A stretch of DNA of 8,158 nucleotides from Cocleimonas sp. (GCA_023145535.1 JAGLDQ010000289.1:1-8158), one strand, 5' to 3'. Positions 1-5,894 are shown, numbered from the stretch's first letter. Notes: generated by a model from the letters alone, not told the origin. Numbers and translations: made by a program.

Positions 1-1
1 T

Positions 2-1000
2 ATTGCCCCAAAAAATTCGGCCAACCCTTCCCGTTGTGCTAAAAATAAACTCAATTTACAGCCTGAGCATCTTGCTCAAATCGGTACAGCTTTTATTCAT
101 CAACTCTCCCTTGCGCCGCTAACCGCCCGTGATTTGCGTATTTTAACCACGATTTATGATCAAACCATCGCCTACGATAAGCGTGAAGATGATATGAATG
201 GGGTACGTTTAGAGCAGTTGACGGGGATTCGACGTGACCATGCGAATGCGTCTGTACGCCGCTTAGCCGCGTTAAATATTATTATTACCCATCAAGGGCA
301 TTATGGAAAATGGATGGCGATTAATTTCGATTTTCCAAACTGGGGAGAACCAAGTTCTGACTCAACGACCAATGATCCGCGTTGTTTATTATCGGCGGTG
401 TATCAAAGCGCAGGGGCGGATGAAAAGGTTGAATTTCAATTGTACAGACCACCTGAAAAATGTAAAAAAGCGCCCTTGTTGACGATCGATGATGAAGAAA
501 ACAGCCTGCTAGCATCCTCTAATTTACTCTTACAACCCCACTCTGATTCTGTTAAATCAGCCCCTCTTGAACTGCATTTTCCTAATAGCTTTTCTAAAAA
601 ATTACGCCAATTGATTATTCGCCACCTTGCTCCCCTCAATCTTCCCCAACAAGCACAACGCCTCTTGGATTATTTCGCTAAGTGTCTACAGAATGGCAAA
701 ATACGCCACCCGATAGCTTATTTTATCAGCCTAAAAAATCGCTGGTTAACAGGATCACTGGATTTAAATGAGGATCAACCCGGCTTCACAACGGATGAAA
801 AGAAAGGGCAACAGCAGAGGATTAAACAGCGTATCGCGTATCAACAAGCGGTAGCGGACATTGAGCAACTGAAAAGAAGCATCCATACCGTGATCAATAA
901 GGAACACTGTCGTTTTGATGAAGCCTTGAGAAAAATGAAGTACACCGAACTTTGGGCAAAAGCAATTGAGTGCCTAGAGCAGACAAGAAAGGCTTGTTAA
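2..1000 (+). CDS. Replication initiator, phage O / genomic-island type (5' end outside window)
   Basis: The frame is open from the first bases of the window, so the gene begins further left; the TTG at 134 is internal and is not taken as the start. The visible 332 residues show a winged-helix DNA-binding region at about 40-115 (LTARDLRIL, a helix-turn-helix around LEQLTGIRRDHANASVRRL, then a wing ending in FDFPNWG). This resembles the N-terminal domain of lambda O-like replication proteins. A linker rich in Ser, Asn and Leu follows. A second conserved-looking block lies at about 191-255 (LHFPNSFSKKLRQ, then AQRLLDYF and KIRHPIAYF). From memory, this arrangement resembles island replication proteins of the STY4528 type found in integrative elements. 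The likely role is origin binding and helicase loading for a prophage or integrative element. The assignment to a replication protein is fairly firm; the subfamily is tentative. An intrinsic terminator follows at 1102-1138. Confidence 0.72.
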   Translation: MAPKNSANPSRCAKNKLNLQPEHLAQIGTAFIHQLSLAPLTARDLRILTTIYDQTIAYDKREDDMNGVRLEQLTGIRRDHANASVRRLAALNIIITHQGHYGKWMAINFDFPNWGEPSSDSTTNDPRCLLSAVYQSAGADEKVEFQLYRPPEKCKKAPLLTIDDEENSLLASSNLLLQPHSDSVKSAPLELHFPNSFSKKLRQLIIRHLAPLNLPQQAQRLLDYFAKCLQNGKIRHPIAYFISLKNRWLTGSLDLNEDQPGFTTDEKKGQQQRIKQRIAYQQAVADIEQLKRSIHTVINKEHCRFDEALRKMKYTELWAKAIECLEQTRKAC

Positions 1001-1101
1001 GGGATGAGATACAGGGTCGCATTATGGTGAAAGATAACCAAAATTTAAGGTGTGTTATCCGTCAACTATTCTCAAATAAACATCGTTACTATTTATCAAA
1101 G

Positions 1102-1138
1102 AATCAATCGAGCCTAATCCCTTGGGTTTTGATTTTTT
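1102..1138 (+). terminator. Intrinsic terminator after the replication gene
   Basis: AATCAA (1102-1107) pairs with TTGATT (1129-1134). After a 3-nt bulge, AGCCTAA (1111-1117) pairs with TTGGGTT (1122-1128) with one or two G-U pairs, closing a TCCC loop. The 13-bp stem runs into six T residues (1133-1138). This fits a rho-independent terminator for the plus-strand gene ending at 1000. The converging minus-strand operon ends at 1139, right beside it. On that strand the hairpin is followed only by a weak T stretch, so bidirectional use is possible but less clear. Confidence 0.6.
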
Positions 1139-2098
1139 CTATGATGCTAATAAAGCATCACAAATTGACTGTGTAATAGGATGACCCAGCTTATATTCCA
1201 CATCCAAATAAATAGGGCTTGAATTGCATTCAAGAAAATAATATTCATTATTTTTAGTCTGTTTTAAATCAATGCCGCCGATTCTCAAGCCTAAATTTCG
1301 TGTTAATTGTTTGCAAAGATGCTGTGTTTCATCTGGTAGAGTAATTTCTGTATAGCTAATTTTACCTTGCTGATATTGTGCATTCCCTCGAAAATCCAAA
1401 GTGTCATCAGGTACATTGATTTTAGCAACAGAAACAATCTTGTCATTCACCACGACGACACGAATATCATCTCCTCGAATACGCTGTTGAAAAATAGCTG
1501 GTACTTCACGCACTTTTTTCAAAGTCTCTTCATTGATTTTTTCTGGTGTTAGGGTTAAAGCACCGCCTGATGCAGGTTTAAGGATAATATCTTGATGTTT
1601 TTTGATAAAGGTTTTGGCGGCAAGGTAATCATTGGTGATTAATGTCTCTGGCAAGGGGCAGCCTGTCTTCCTTAAGAGGCTGAGCTGGTAAGGTTTACGT
1701 CTTGATGTCGTACTCGCACTGGCAGGGTTATAGACGGGTATTCCTGCTTTTTCATACATTAAGAGTAAGCCCAGCAAAGTATCGCTGCGATCACGCTGAC
1801 TACAGGAGGCACGAAACCAGCTTTCCCAATTCAGAGCTTGATGAGCACTCTGATCAAAAACCTCTTGTTGTGGAACATCAGGGGTCAGTGCAGGTGCGAG
1901 TATTGCTTGAATATGCTGTGGTGATATATCTATCTGATTCCAGATAATTTTCTCATTATGCCAAACAATGGGGGCATAAATACCATCATTTTGGTAGGGA
2001 TCTATATTGATAACCTCTGCGCCTGACTGTTGCAATAACTTTATTTGATGAGCCGTTTGAGTGATAGAGGGATAACCCATGACAATGATTTTTTTCAT
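1139..2098 (-). CDS. ATP-grasp graspetide synthetase (ester/amide macrocyclase)
   Basis: This 319-residue protein has the length of ligases in the RimK/MvdD ATP-grasp family. The visible order is an N-terminal pre-grasp domain, a central segment RRKPYQLSLLRKTGCPLPET (about 133-152), the ATP-binding lysine in DIILKPASGG (K174), GDDIRV with the DxR motif D211-I212-R213, GGIDL with the metal ligand D277, and ECNSSP with E290 and N292. In characterised graspetide enzymes, ATP phosphorylates Glu or Asp side chains of the precursor, which then form esters with Thr/Ser or amides with Lys; the DxR motif takes part in handling the core. The gene lies 79 nt downstream of a precursor carrying TT-x4-EE cores, which makes this substrate pairing very likely. 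The ATG at 2098 has a weak GGGA ribosome site 10 nt upstream. RimK-type glutamate ligase is the alternative, but the neighbouring core array argues against it. Confidence 0.85.
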   Translation of the reverse strand: MKKIIVMGYPSITQTAHQIKLLQQSGAEVINIDPYQNDGIYAPIVWHNEKIIWNQIDISPQHIQAILAPALTPDVPQQEVFDQSAHQALNWESWFRASCSQRDRSDTLLGLLLMYEKAGIPVYNPASASTTSRRKPYQLSLLRKTGCPLPETLITNDYLAAKTFIKKHQDIILKPASGGALTLTPEKINEETLKKVREVPAIFQQRIRGDDIRVVVVNDKIVSVAKINVPDDTLDFRGNAQYQQGKISYTEITLPDETQHLCKQLTRNLGLRIGGIDLKQTKNNEYYFLECNSSPIYLDVEYKLGHPITQSICDALLAS

Positions 2099-2133
2099 TT
2101 TAATTAAATCCCAAATAGTTTATTTTATTGAGT

Positions 2134-2168
2134 GAGTACCCCATTAATGAAAATGTAATAGAGTACTC
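2134..2168. repeat. Intercistronic dyad between precursor and ligase
   Basis: GAGTAC (2134-2139) and GTACTC (2163-2168) are perfect inverted arms around a 23-nt loop. The right arm lies inside a 10-bp palindrome, AGAGTACTCT (2160-2169). In the minus-strand transcript this falls in the 79-nt gap between the precursor stop and the ligase start. No T-run follows it, so it is not an obvious terminator. It could stabilise an mRNA end or lower expression of the ligase relative to the precursor; this is inference only. Confidence 0.3.
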
Positions 2169-2177
2169 TTATCGTCC

Positions 2178-3284
2178 TTAGCTTCTTGTGCCAAGATCAC
2201 CGACTGAACCACCATCCCAGCCTCTATCCGTTCCCATGCTATCGCGGATTTGATTATACTCATCCTGCGTAAGCTTATGATCAATGGATATATTGCCTGC
2301 AAACCCCCCAATGGTTAGTTTGATAGTATCTCCTACACTAAGAGTACCACTGCCATCTGCATCAAGGATTGTTCCCTCGTAACGTGTTGTACTTTGGTTG
2401 AAGAAATCACCCAATGCCTGTTGCTGGTTTTTACTTAAATCCAATGGAGAAGCCTCTTCATGCGGAGGTTTAATCCCACCATCCTCCTCGCCTAAAGCCA
2501 TTGTTGTCATATTAGGTGGCGGAGGGGGTGTAATACCGCCGCCTTCTTCAGGAAAGGCTTGCGTGATGGGTGTACCACCAGCGTCATCAGATGGTGGTTT
2601 AATACCCCCATCCTCTTCACCCATTGCCATTGTGGTTGTACCAATCGGAGGCTTAACCCCGCCGCCTTCTTCAGGAAAGGCTTGTGTGATTGCAATGCCG
2701 CCATCACTTGGTGGCGGCGGCGGTTTAATCCCACCGCCCTCTTCAGGAAAGGCTTGTGTGATTGCAATGCCACCATCACTTGGCGGCGGCGGAGGTTTAA
2801 TCCCACCGCCTTCTTCAGGGAAAGCTTGTGTTATTGCAATGCCACCATCACTTGGTGGTAGCGAAGGCTTAACTCCACCGCCTTCTTCAGGAAAGGCTTG
2901 TGTGATTGCAATACCGCCATCCTCTTCACCCATTGCCATGGTAGTAATATCACGGGGCGGTTTAACACCACTGCCTTCTTCTGGTAAGGCTTTTTTTACT
3001 ACATCAGTCGGTGGCTTAGTTCCACCGCCTTCTTCCCCGATCGCTTGAGTTGTAAGGCTTGGTTTATCCTCACGATCATTACCTAACTGACTAATTATTT
3101 GCTCTAATAAGGAATAGATCATTTTAAGTAACTGACTTGCGCTTGATCCTGAGTTCCCCCATGGCATGTTTGTATTATTAAAATCTTTCGCCGCATCTTT
3201 GCTTGTAGAACCAATGTCTCTTTTAGTTCTTTCATCGTGTTGCGAAGAAATACCAGGCACTTGGTAATTGAATATACCATTCAT
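2178..3284 (-). CDS. Large multi-core graspetide precursor with C-terminal EF-hand-like domain
   Basis: I chose ATG at 3284 because AGGAG (3293-3297) stands 8 nt upstream; the frame is open further up, to a GTG at 3326. The product has 368 residues and no cysteine. Residues 1-75 look like a leader, with an amphipathic helix at about 50-68 (SQLLKMIYSLLEQIISQLG) and no signal peptide. Residues 78-274 contain ten core units. Units 1, 3, 8 and 10 (TT at 78, 114, 217, 260) are TT-x4-EE, the spacing known from plesiocin. Units 4, 5, 6, 7 and 9 (T128, T152, T176, T200, T241) read ITQAFPEEGGG. Unit 2 (VKKALPEEGSG, about 96-106) lacks the threonine. Proline-rich spacers separate the units. Residues 281-368 form a distinct domain with DADGSGTLSVGD (308-319), a single EF-hand-like calcium loop. 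The ligase is the next gene. The graspetide reading is strong; the fate of the product is unknown. Confidence 0.82.
   Translation of the reverse strand: MNGIFNYQVPGISSQHDERTKRDIGSTSKDAAKDFNNTNMPWGNSGSSASQLLKMIYSLLEQIISQLGNDREDKPSLTTQAIGEEGGGTKPPTDVVKKALPEEGSGVKPPRDITTMAMGEEDGGIAITQAFPEEGGGVKPSLPPSDGGIAITQAFPEEGGGIKPPPPPSDGGIAITQAFPEEGGGIKPPPPPSDGGIAITQAFPEEGGGVKPPIGTTTMAMGEEDGGIKPPSDDAGGTPITQAFPEEGGGITPPPPPNMTTMALGEEDGGIKPPHEEASPLDLSKNQQQALGDFFNQSTTRYEGTILDADGSGTLSVGDTIKLTIGGFAGNISIDHKLTQDEYNQIRDSMGTDRGWDGGSVGDLGTRS
2463..3053 (-). other. Ten-unit graspetide core array (residues 78-274 of precursor)
   Basis: The general unit is [TI]T-[QM]-A-x-[GP]-EE-[GD]GG followed by [IVT]-[KT]-P and a proline-rich or acidic spacer. 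Two classes are interleaved: TT units ending GEE (1, 3, 8, 10) and single-Thr units ending PEE (4, 5, 6, 7, 9). Unit 2 is a PEE unit with Lys-Lys where Thr would sit. Counting only the canonical Thr residues gives 13 possible ester bonds if every one reacts. Assigning rings is inference from known TT-x4-EE graspetides. Confidence 0.75.
2665..2921. repeat. 72-bp tandem repeat inside the core array
   Basis: Copies begin at 2665, 2737, 2809 and 2881 with an exact 72-bp (24-codon) period. The last copy is truncated after about 41 bp. The copies differ at a few positions, several of them synonymous (for example ccgccatc against ccaccatc). They encode units 4 to 7 of the precursor. The near identity at DNA level indicates recent duplication by slippage or unequal crossover. 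Confidence 0.9.
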
Positions 3285-3292
3285 TTTATTTT

Positions 3293-3297
3293 CTCCT
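3293..3297 (-). promoter_or_regulatory. Ribosome binding site of the precursor gene
   Basis: AGGAG on the minus strand lies 8 nt before ATG at 3284. This supports the start at MNGIFNYQ rather than the upstream GTG codons in the same frame. Confidence 0.7.
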
Positions 3298-3321
3298 AAG
3301 TTTATGAAAACCATCAGCACG

Positions 3322-3377
3322 ATCACTAATCCTCCTCTTTAATAAAGCTTTTAGTAAAGCACCTAATGGTTAGTGAT
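3322..3377. repeat. Inverted repeat in the precursor 5' leader, flanking a second AGGAGG
   Basis: ATCACTAA (3322-3329) and TTAGTGAT (3370-3377) are a perfect 8-bp inverted pair with a 40-nt loop. The loop contains its own small hairpin, GCTTT-TAGT-AAAGC (3347-3360). On the minus strand a full AGGAGG (3331-3336) lies just beside the downstream arm. It is followed at 4 nt by GTG (3326) and at 10 nt by GTG (3320), both in frame with the precursor. The stem could be an operator, or could control access to this alternative start. Confidence 0.4.
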
Positions 3378-3450
3378 ATGCTATGTCCCACTGTAACTAA
3401 TGGCTTGAATATCCTGATTTATACAACTATATTGTCGATGGAAGGTGAAG

Positions 3451-3482
3451 TTAGTACGCTATTCAATGGATTGGAGTACTAA
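3451..3482. repeat. 7-bp dyad with nested dyad, possible operator
   Basis: TTAGTAC (3451-3457) and GTACTAA (3476-3482) are perfect inverted arms. The 18-nt loop contains CAAT-gg-ATTG (3464-3473). It lies about 165 nt upstream of the precursor start and 175 nt upstream of the acetyltransferase start, a reasonable place for a regulator site serving either gene. The function is not shown. Confidence 0.35.
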
Positions 3483-3626
3483 AATTAAAACGGAGAAAAA
3501 TGCCTAGAATTGATCGGGTCTGCCTCCCCTTTTGATTTTCAAGAACCACCCTAAGGTCATTCGAAAAAATTTGAATACAGTCTGTAGGAAAGATGTGGAT
3601 GAATGGCACCATAAAAATTTAAGTTC

Positions 3627-3653
3627 AGGGTAGCTGTTATACCCTAAAGGTAT
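3627..3653 (+). promoter_or_regulatory. Two mutually exclusive hairpins over the acetyltransferase RBS
   Basis: AGGGTA (3627-3632) can pair with TACCCT (3640-3645) over a 7-nt loop. Alternatively ATACC (3639-3643) can pair with GGTAT (3649-3653) over a 5-nt loop. The two stems share 3640-3643, so only one can form. The second stem buries the GG of the ribosome site AAAGG (3646-3650), which lies 6 nt before ATG 3657. This could be a small translational switch, but stems of 5 to 6 bp can arise by chance. Confidence 0.3.
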
Positions 3654-3656
3654 CCA

Positions 3657-4154
3657 ATGAAAATAGTATTAGCCCAGCACAAAGATTTAGAAGATATCGT
3701 TGATATTTACAATCAGGCAATCAGGGTAGGGCATTGCACAGCGGATACTGAGCCATTTTCTACTAAACAACGCATGGCGTGGTTTGAACATCATCATGCT
3801 GAAAAATTTCCTTTGCTGGTTGCGAAGGATGATAATGAACTCTTGGGTTACCTGACGCTAAGCCCATACCGTGAGGGTCGTAAAGCTGTCCAGCGGACTG
3901 CTGAGATTAGCTATTATATTCATTACCAGCATCATCGCAAAGGGGTGGCATCCGATTTGATGCGTCATGCGCTTGATTTGTGCCCTTCTTTAAGGATTAA
4001 GCATTTAATCGCTATTCTTGTTGGCGGTAATCAAGGCAGTATTGGCTTATTAGAGAAATATGGTTTTGAGCGCTGGGGTTGTTTTCCTGAAATTGTTGAG
4101 TTTGGTGAGGATAGGATGGATCATCTTTACTATGGGCTTTCTCTTAAAGATTAG
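3657..4154 (+). CDS. GNAT N-acetyltransferase, phosphinothricin acetyltransferase-like
   Basis: The 165-residue protein has the length and layout of the Pat/Bar-like branch of GNAT enzymes, which move acetyl from acetyl-CoA to a small amine. Visible elements are an N-terminal helix DIVDIYNQAI (13-22), RMAWFEHH (39-46) followed by FPLLVA (51-56), the beta-4 segment AEISYYI (82-88), the acetyl-CoA pyrophosphate loop HHRKGVA (92-98, from the R/Q-x-x-G-x-A motif), and the C-terminal NQGSIGLLEKYGF (125-137). The usual FE near residue 30 of Pat proteins is replaced by TADTEP, so the substrate may differ. ATG 3657 has AAAGG 6 nt upstream. The gene is divergent from the graspetide operon, and its last 11 nt overlap the end of aat on the other strand. 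It could modify an amino acid, a peptide or a toxin; a link to the graspetide is only positional. Confidence 0.8.
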   Translation: MKIVLAQHKDLEDIVDIYNQAIRVGHCTADTEPFSTKQRMAWFEHHHAEKFPLLVAKDDNELLGYLTLSPYREGRKAVQRTAEISYYIHYQHHRKGVASDLMRHALDLCPSLRIKHLIAILVGGNQGSIGLLEKYGFERWGCFPEIVEFGEDRMDHLYYGLSLKD

Positions 4155-4914
4155 CTTCAGGTTTCCACTGTGATAGTTCAGCGCAGTCAATTTCCATCTT
4201 CCAGTTATCCACGGGTGCGGTGTCGATGCTTAAAATAGCCGTGGCGTTTAGTCGACTAATATACGCTTTGCGTGAGATGTTTTCTGCGCCCATGCTCATT
4301 AAGTGTGGATTTTCTATCTGGCAGTCAATCAGCTCATAGCCCCGTTGTTGCATGATATTGGCTAAGGCGATAAAGGCCATTTTTGATGTGTCACGTTCGA
4401 TACTAAACATGGATTCACCACTAAACACACGGCCTGTATCAACCCCATATAATCCGCCAACCAGTTTGTTTTCGCTATTCCATACTTCTACGGAGTGGGC
4501 AATATTAAGTGTGTGTAAGGCGATATAGGCATCATACATTGCTGCCGTTATCCATGTGCCGTCGGTGTAGCTTCGCGGTGCTGCACAAGCGCGTACAACT
4601 TCTGCAAAGTTATGATCAAAGGTGATACGGTAGCCTTTATTACGCATGGTTTTGCGTAGACTACGGTGAAAATTGATTTTATGTGGATAGAGAACGGCAC
4701 GCGGATCTGGAGACCACCAGTAGATAGGTTCTTCATCACTAAACCAAGGGAATATGCCTGAGCGATACGCATTGATGAGGCGCTCAGATGATAAGTCTCC
4801 TCCCATCGCGAGCAAGCCATCAGGCTCATCCCACGCCATTTCTACGGGGGGGAAGGACTCATCGCTAGCATAAGGGTCTAGGAGGGTGAGGAATGATTCG
4901 TTTGCTTGGCTCAA
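4144..4914 (-). CDS. aat: Leucyl/phenylalanyl-tRNA--protein transferase
   Basis: Aat transfers Leu or Phe from aminoacyl-tRNA to the N-terminal Lys or Arg of proteins, marking them for ClpS/ClpAP degradation in the N-degron pathway. The family signature is clear: FPPVEMAWDEPDGLLAMGGDL (in pieces, from residue 21), INAYRSGIFPWF (47-58), WWSPDPRAVL (66-75), VGGLYGV (152-158), FSGESMF (164-170) and LIDCQ (195-199). The last includes the Asp and Gln that are catalytic in the E. coli enzyme (D197 and Q199 here). At 256 residues it is slightly longer than the E. coli protein. The start used is TTG at 4914, 5 nt after the trxB stop, so the two genes are probably co-transcribed; no strong ribosome site is visible. 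In the Pseudomonas-type order, ate and infA would follow; here the convergent acetyltransferase overlaps the 3' end by 11 nt. Confidence 0.95.
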   Translation of the reverse strand: MSQANESFLTLLDPYASDESFPPVEMAWDEPDGLLAMGGDLSSERLINAYRSGIFPWFSDEEPIYWWSPDPRAVLYPHKINFHRSLRKTMRNKGYRITFDHNFAEVVRACAAPRSYTDGTWITAAMYDAYIALHTLNIAHSVEVWNSENKLVGGLYGVDTGRVFSGESMFSIERDTSKMAFIALANIMQQRGYELIDCQIENPHLMSMGAENISRKAYISRLNATAILSIDTAPVDNWKMEIDCAELSQWKPEANL

Positions 4915-4919
4915 AATGC

Positions 4920-5894
4920 TTATTCTTTTTCGGCTAATTCATCTAAAAACTTTTCCGCATCAAGCGCCGCCATACAGCCTGTTCCTGCGGAGGTGATTGC
5001 TTGACGATAAACATGATCCATCACATCGCCTGCCGCATAAACCCCTTCGACGCTAGTTTGGGTCGCATTGCCTGAGGTGCCGCTTTGTACGGTTAGGTAA
5101 CCATTTTTCATATCAAGATGACCTTTGAAAATATCCGTATTAGGGCGATGCCCGATGGCGATAAAGACACCGTGTACATCAATATCCTGTGTTTCATCCG
5201 TTTTAACATTCTTAATACGCATACCCGTCACGCCAGAATTATCGCCAAGCACTTCATCAAGCACATTGTCCCACATAATAGTGATATTGCCGTTGGTGGC
5301 TTTTTCTTTGATTTTATCGCGTAGAATTTTTTCTGAACGGAGTTCATCACGGCGGTGTACGAGGATAACTTCATCCGCAATGTTGGATAGGTAAAGTGCT
5401 TCTTCAACAGCGGTATTACCACCACCAATCACGGCAACTTTTTGGTTGCGATAGAAGAACCCATCACAAGTAGCACAAGCAGAAACACCGCGTCCTTTAA
5501 AGGCTTCTTCTGATGCTAGCCCAAGATACATTGCGGTTGCGCCCGTAGAAATAATTAATGCATCACAAGTATAGTTACCACTGTCGCCCGTCAGTTTGTA
5601 AGGGCGAGTGCTAAAATCAACGGTGTTGATGTGGTCGTTAATAATCTCAGTGTCAAAGCGTTCGGCATGCAGTTTCATGCGATCCATCAAAGCAGGGCCT
5701 TGTACGCCGTCATTATCACCAGGCCAATTATCCACATCCGTCGTTGTCATTAATTGCCCTCCTTGTTCCATGCCTGTCACCATCACAGGGTTTAGGTTGG
5801 CGCGTGCCGCATAAACCGCCGCGGTATAACCCGCAGGGCCTGACCCTACTATCAGTAATCGGCAATGTTTAGGTGTGTTTGTCGCGTCGCTCAT
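4920..5894 (-). CDS. trxB: Thioredoxin reductase (NADPH)
   Basis: TrxB is a cytoplasmic flavoenzyme that passes electrons from NADPH through FAD and a disulfide to thioredoxin. The 324-residue product has the usual bacterial length. Visible elements are the FAD Rossmann motif GSGPAG (17-22), the redox-active CATCD (C140 and C143), the NADPH-binding GGGNTA (157-162) with HRR (180-182), and the second FAD motif GVYAAGD (284-290). I place the start at ATG 5894 because GGAG (5901-5904) precedes it by 6 nt. A TTG at 5906 would lengthen the frame by four codons but overlaps that site. aat follows after 5 nt, suggesting an operon. ftsK is divergent. No key residue is missing. Confidence 0.97.
   Translation of the reverse strand: MSDATNTPKHCRLLIVGSGPAGYTAAVYAARANLNPVMVTGMEQGGQLMTTTDVDNWPGDNDGVQGPALMDRMKLHAERFDTEIINDHINTVDFSTRPYKLTGDSGNYTCDALIISTGATAMYLGLASEEAFKGRGVSACATCDGFFYRNQKVAVIGGGNTAVEEALYLSNIADEVILVHRRDELRSEKILRDKIKEKATNGNITIMWDNVLDEVLGDNSGVTGMRIKNVKTDETQDIDVHGVFIAIGHRPNTDIFKGHLDMKNGYLTVQSGTSGNATQTSVEGVYAAGDVMDHVYRQAITSAGTGCMAALDAEKFLDELAEKE

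Larger units (their letters stand above)
3285..3656. other. Divergent intergenic region, no gene recognised
   Basis: These 372 nt lie between the minus-strand graspetide operon and the plus-strand acetyltransferase. I see no convincing -35/-10 pair for either direction. The region holds three inverted repeats (3322-3377, 3451-3482, 3627-3645) and two Shine-Dalgarno-like sites for the precursor. A 10-codon frame from ATG at 3500 (MPRIDRVCLPF) and an open stretch ending at 3632 without a start are too short to call genes. Confidence 0.5.

Noticed and set aside
1142..1160. TGATGC-TAATAAA-GCATCA hairpin as terminator of the ligase gene
   Set aside because: It covers the last codons of the ligase, and on the minus strand it is followed by A residues, not T residues.
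970..1176. 68-codon plus-strand ORF after the replication gene
   Set aside because: It overlaps the end of the replication gene, runs through the terminator and shows no family features.
2665..2921. Regular repeats as a CRISPR array
   Set aside because: The 72-bp units are contiguous, have no variable spacers and encode a conserved peptide in frame.
2398..3048. Long plus-strand open frame of 216 codons, and two other shadow frames, across the precursor
   Set aside because: They are antisense readings of a GC-rich, stop-poor repeat. The minus-strand frame has the ribosome site, the TT-x4-EE cores and a partner ligase.
3500..3632. Possible transposase remnant: GGAG then ATG with MPRIDRVCLPF, and a later open stretch ending WHHKNLSSG
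   Set aside because: The opening recalls REP-associated transposases, but only ten residues read before a stop, and the later frame matches nothing I know.
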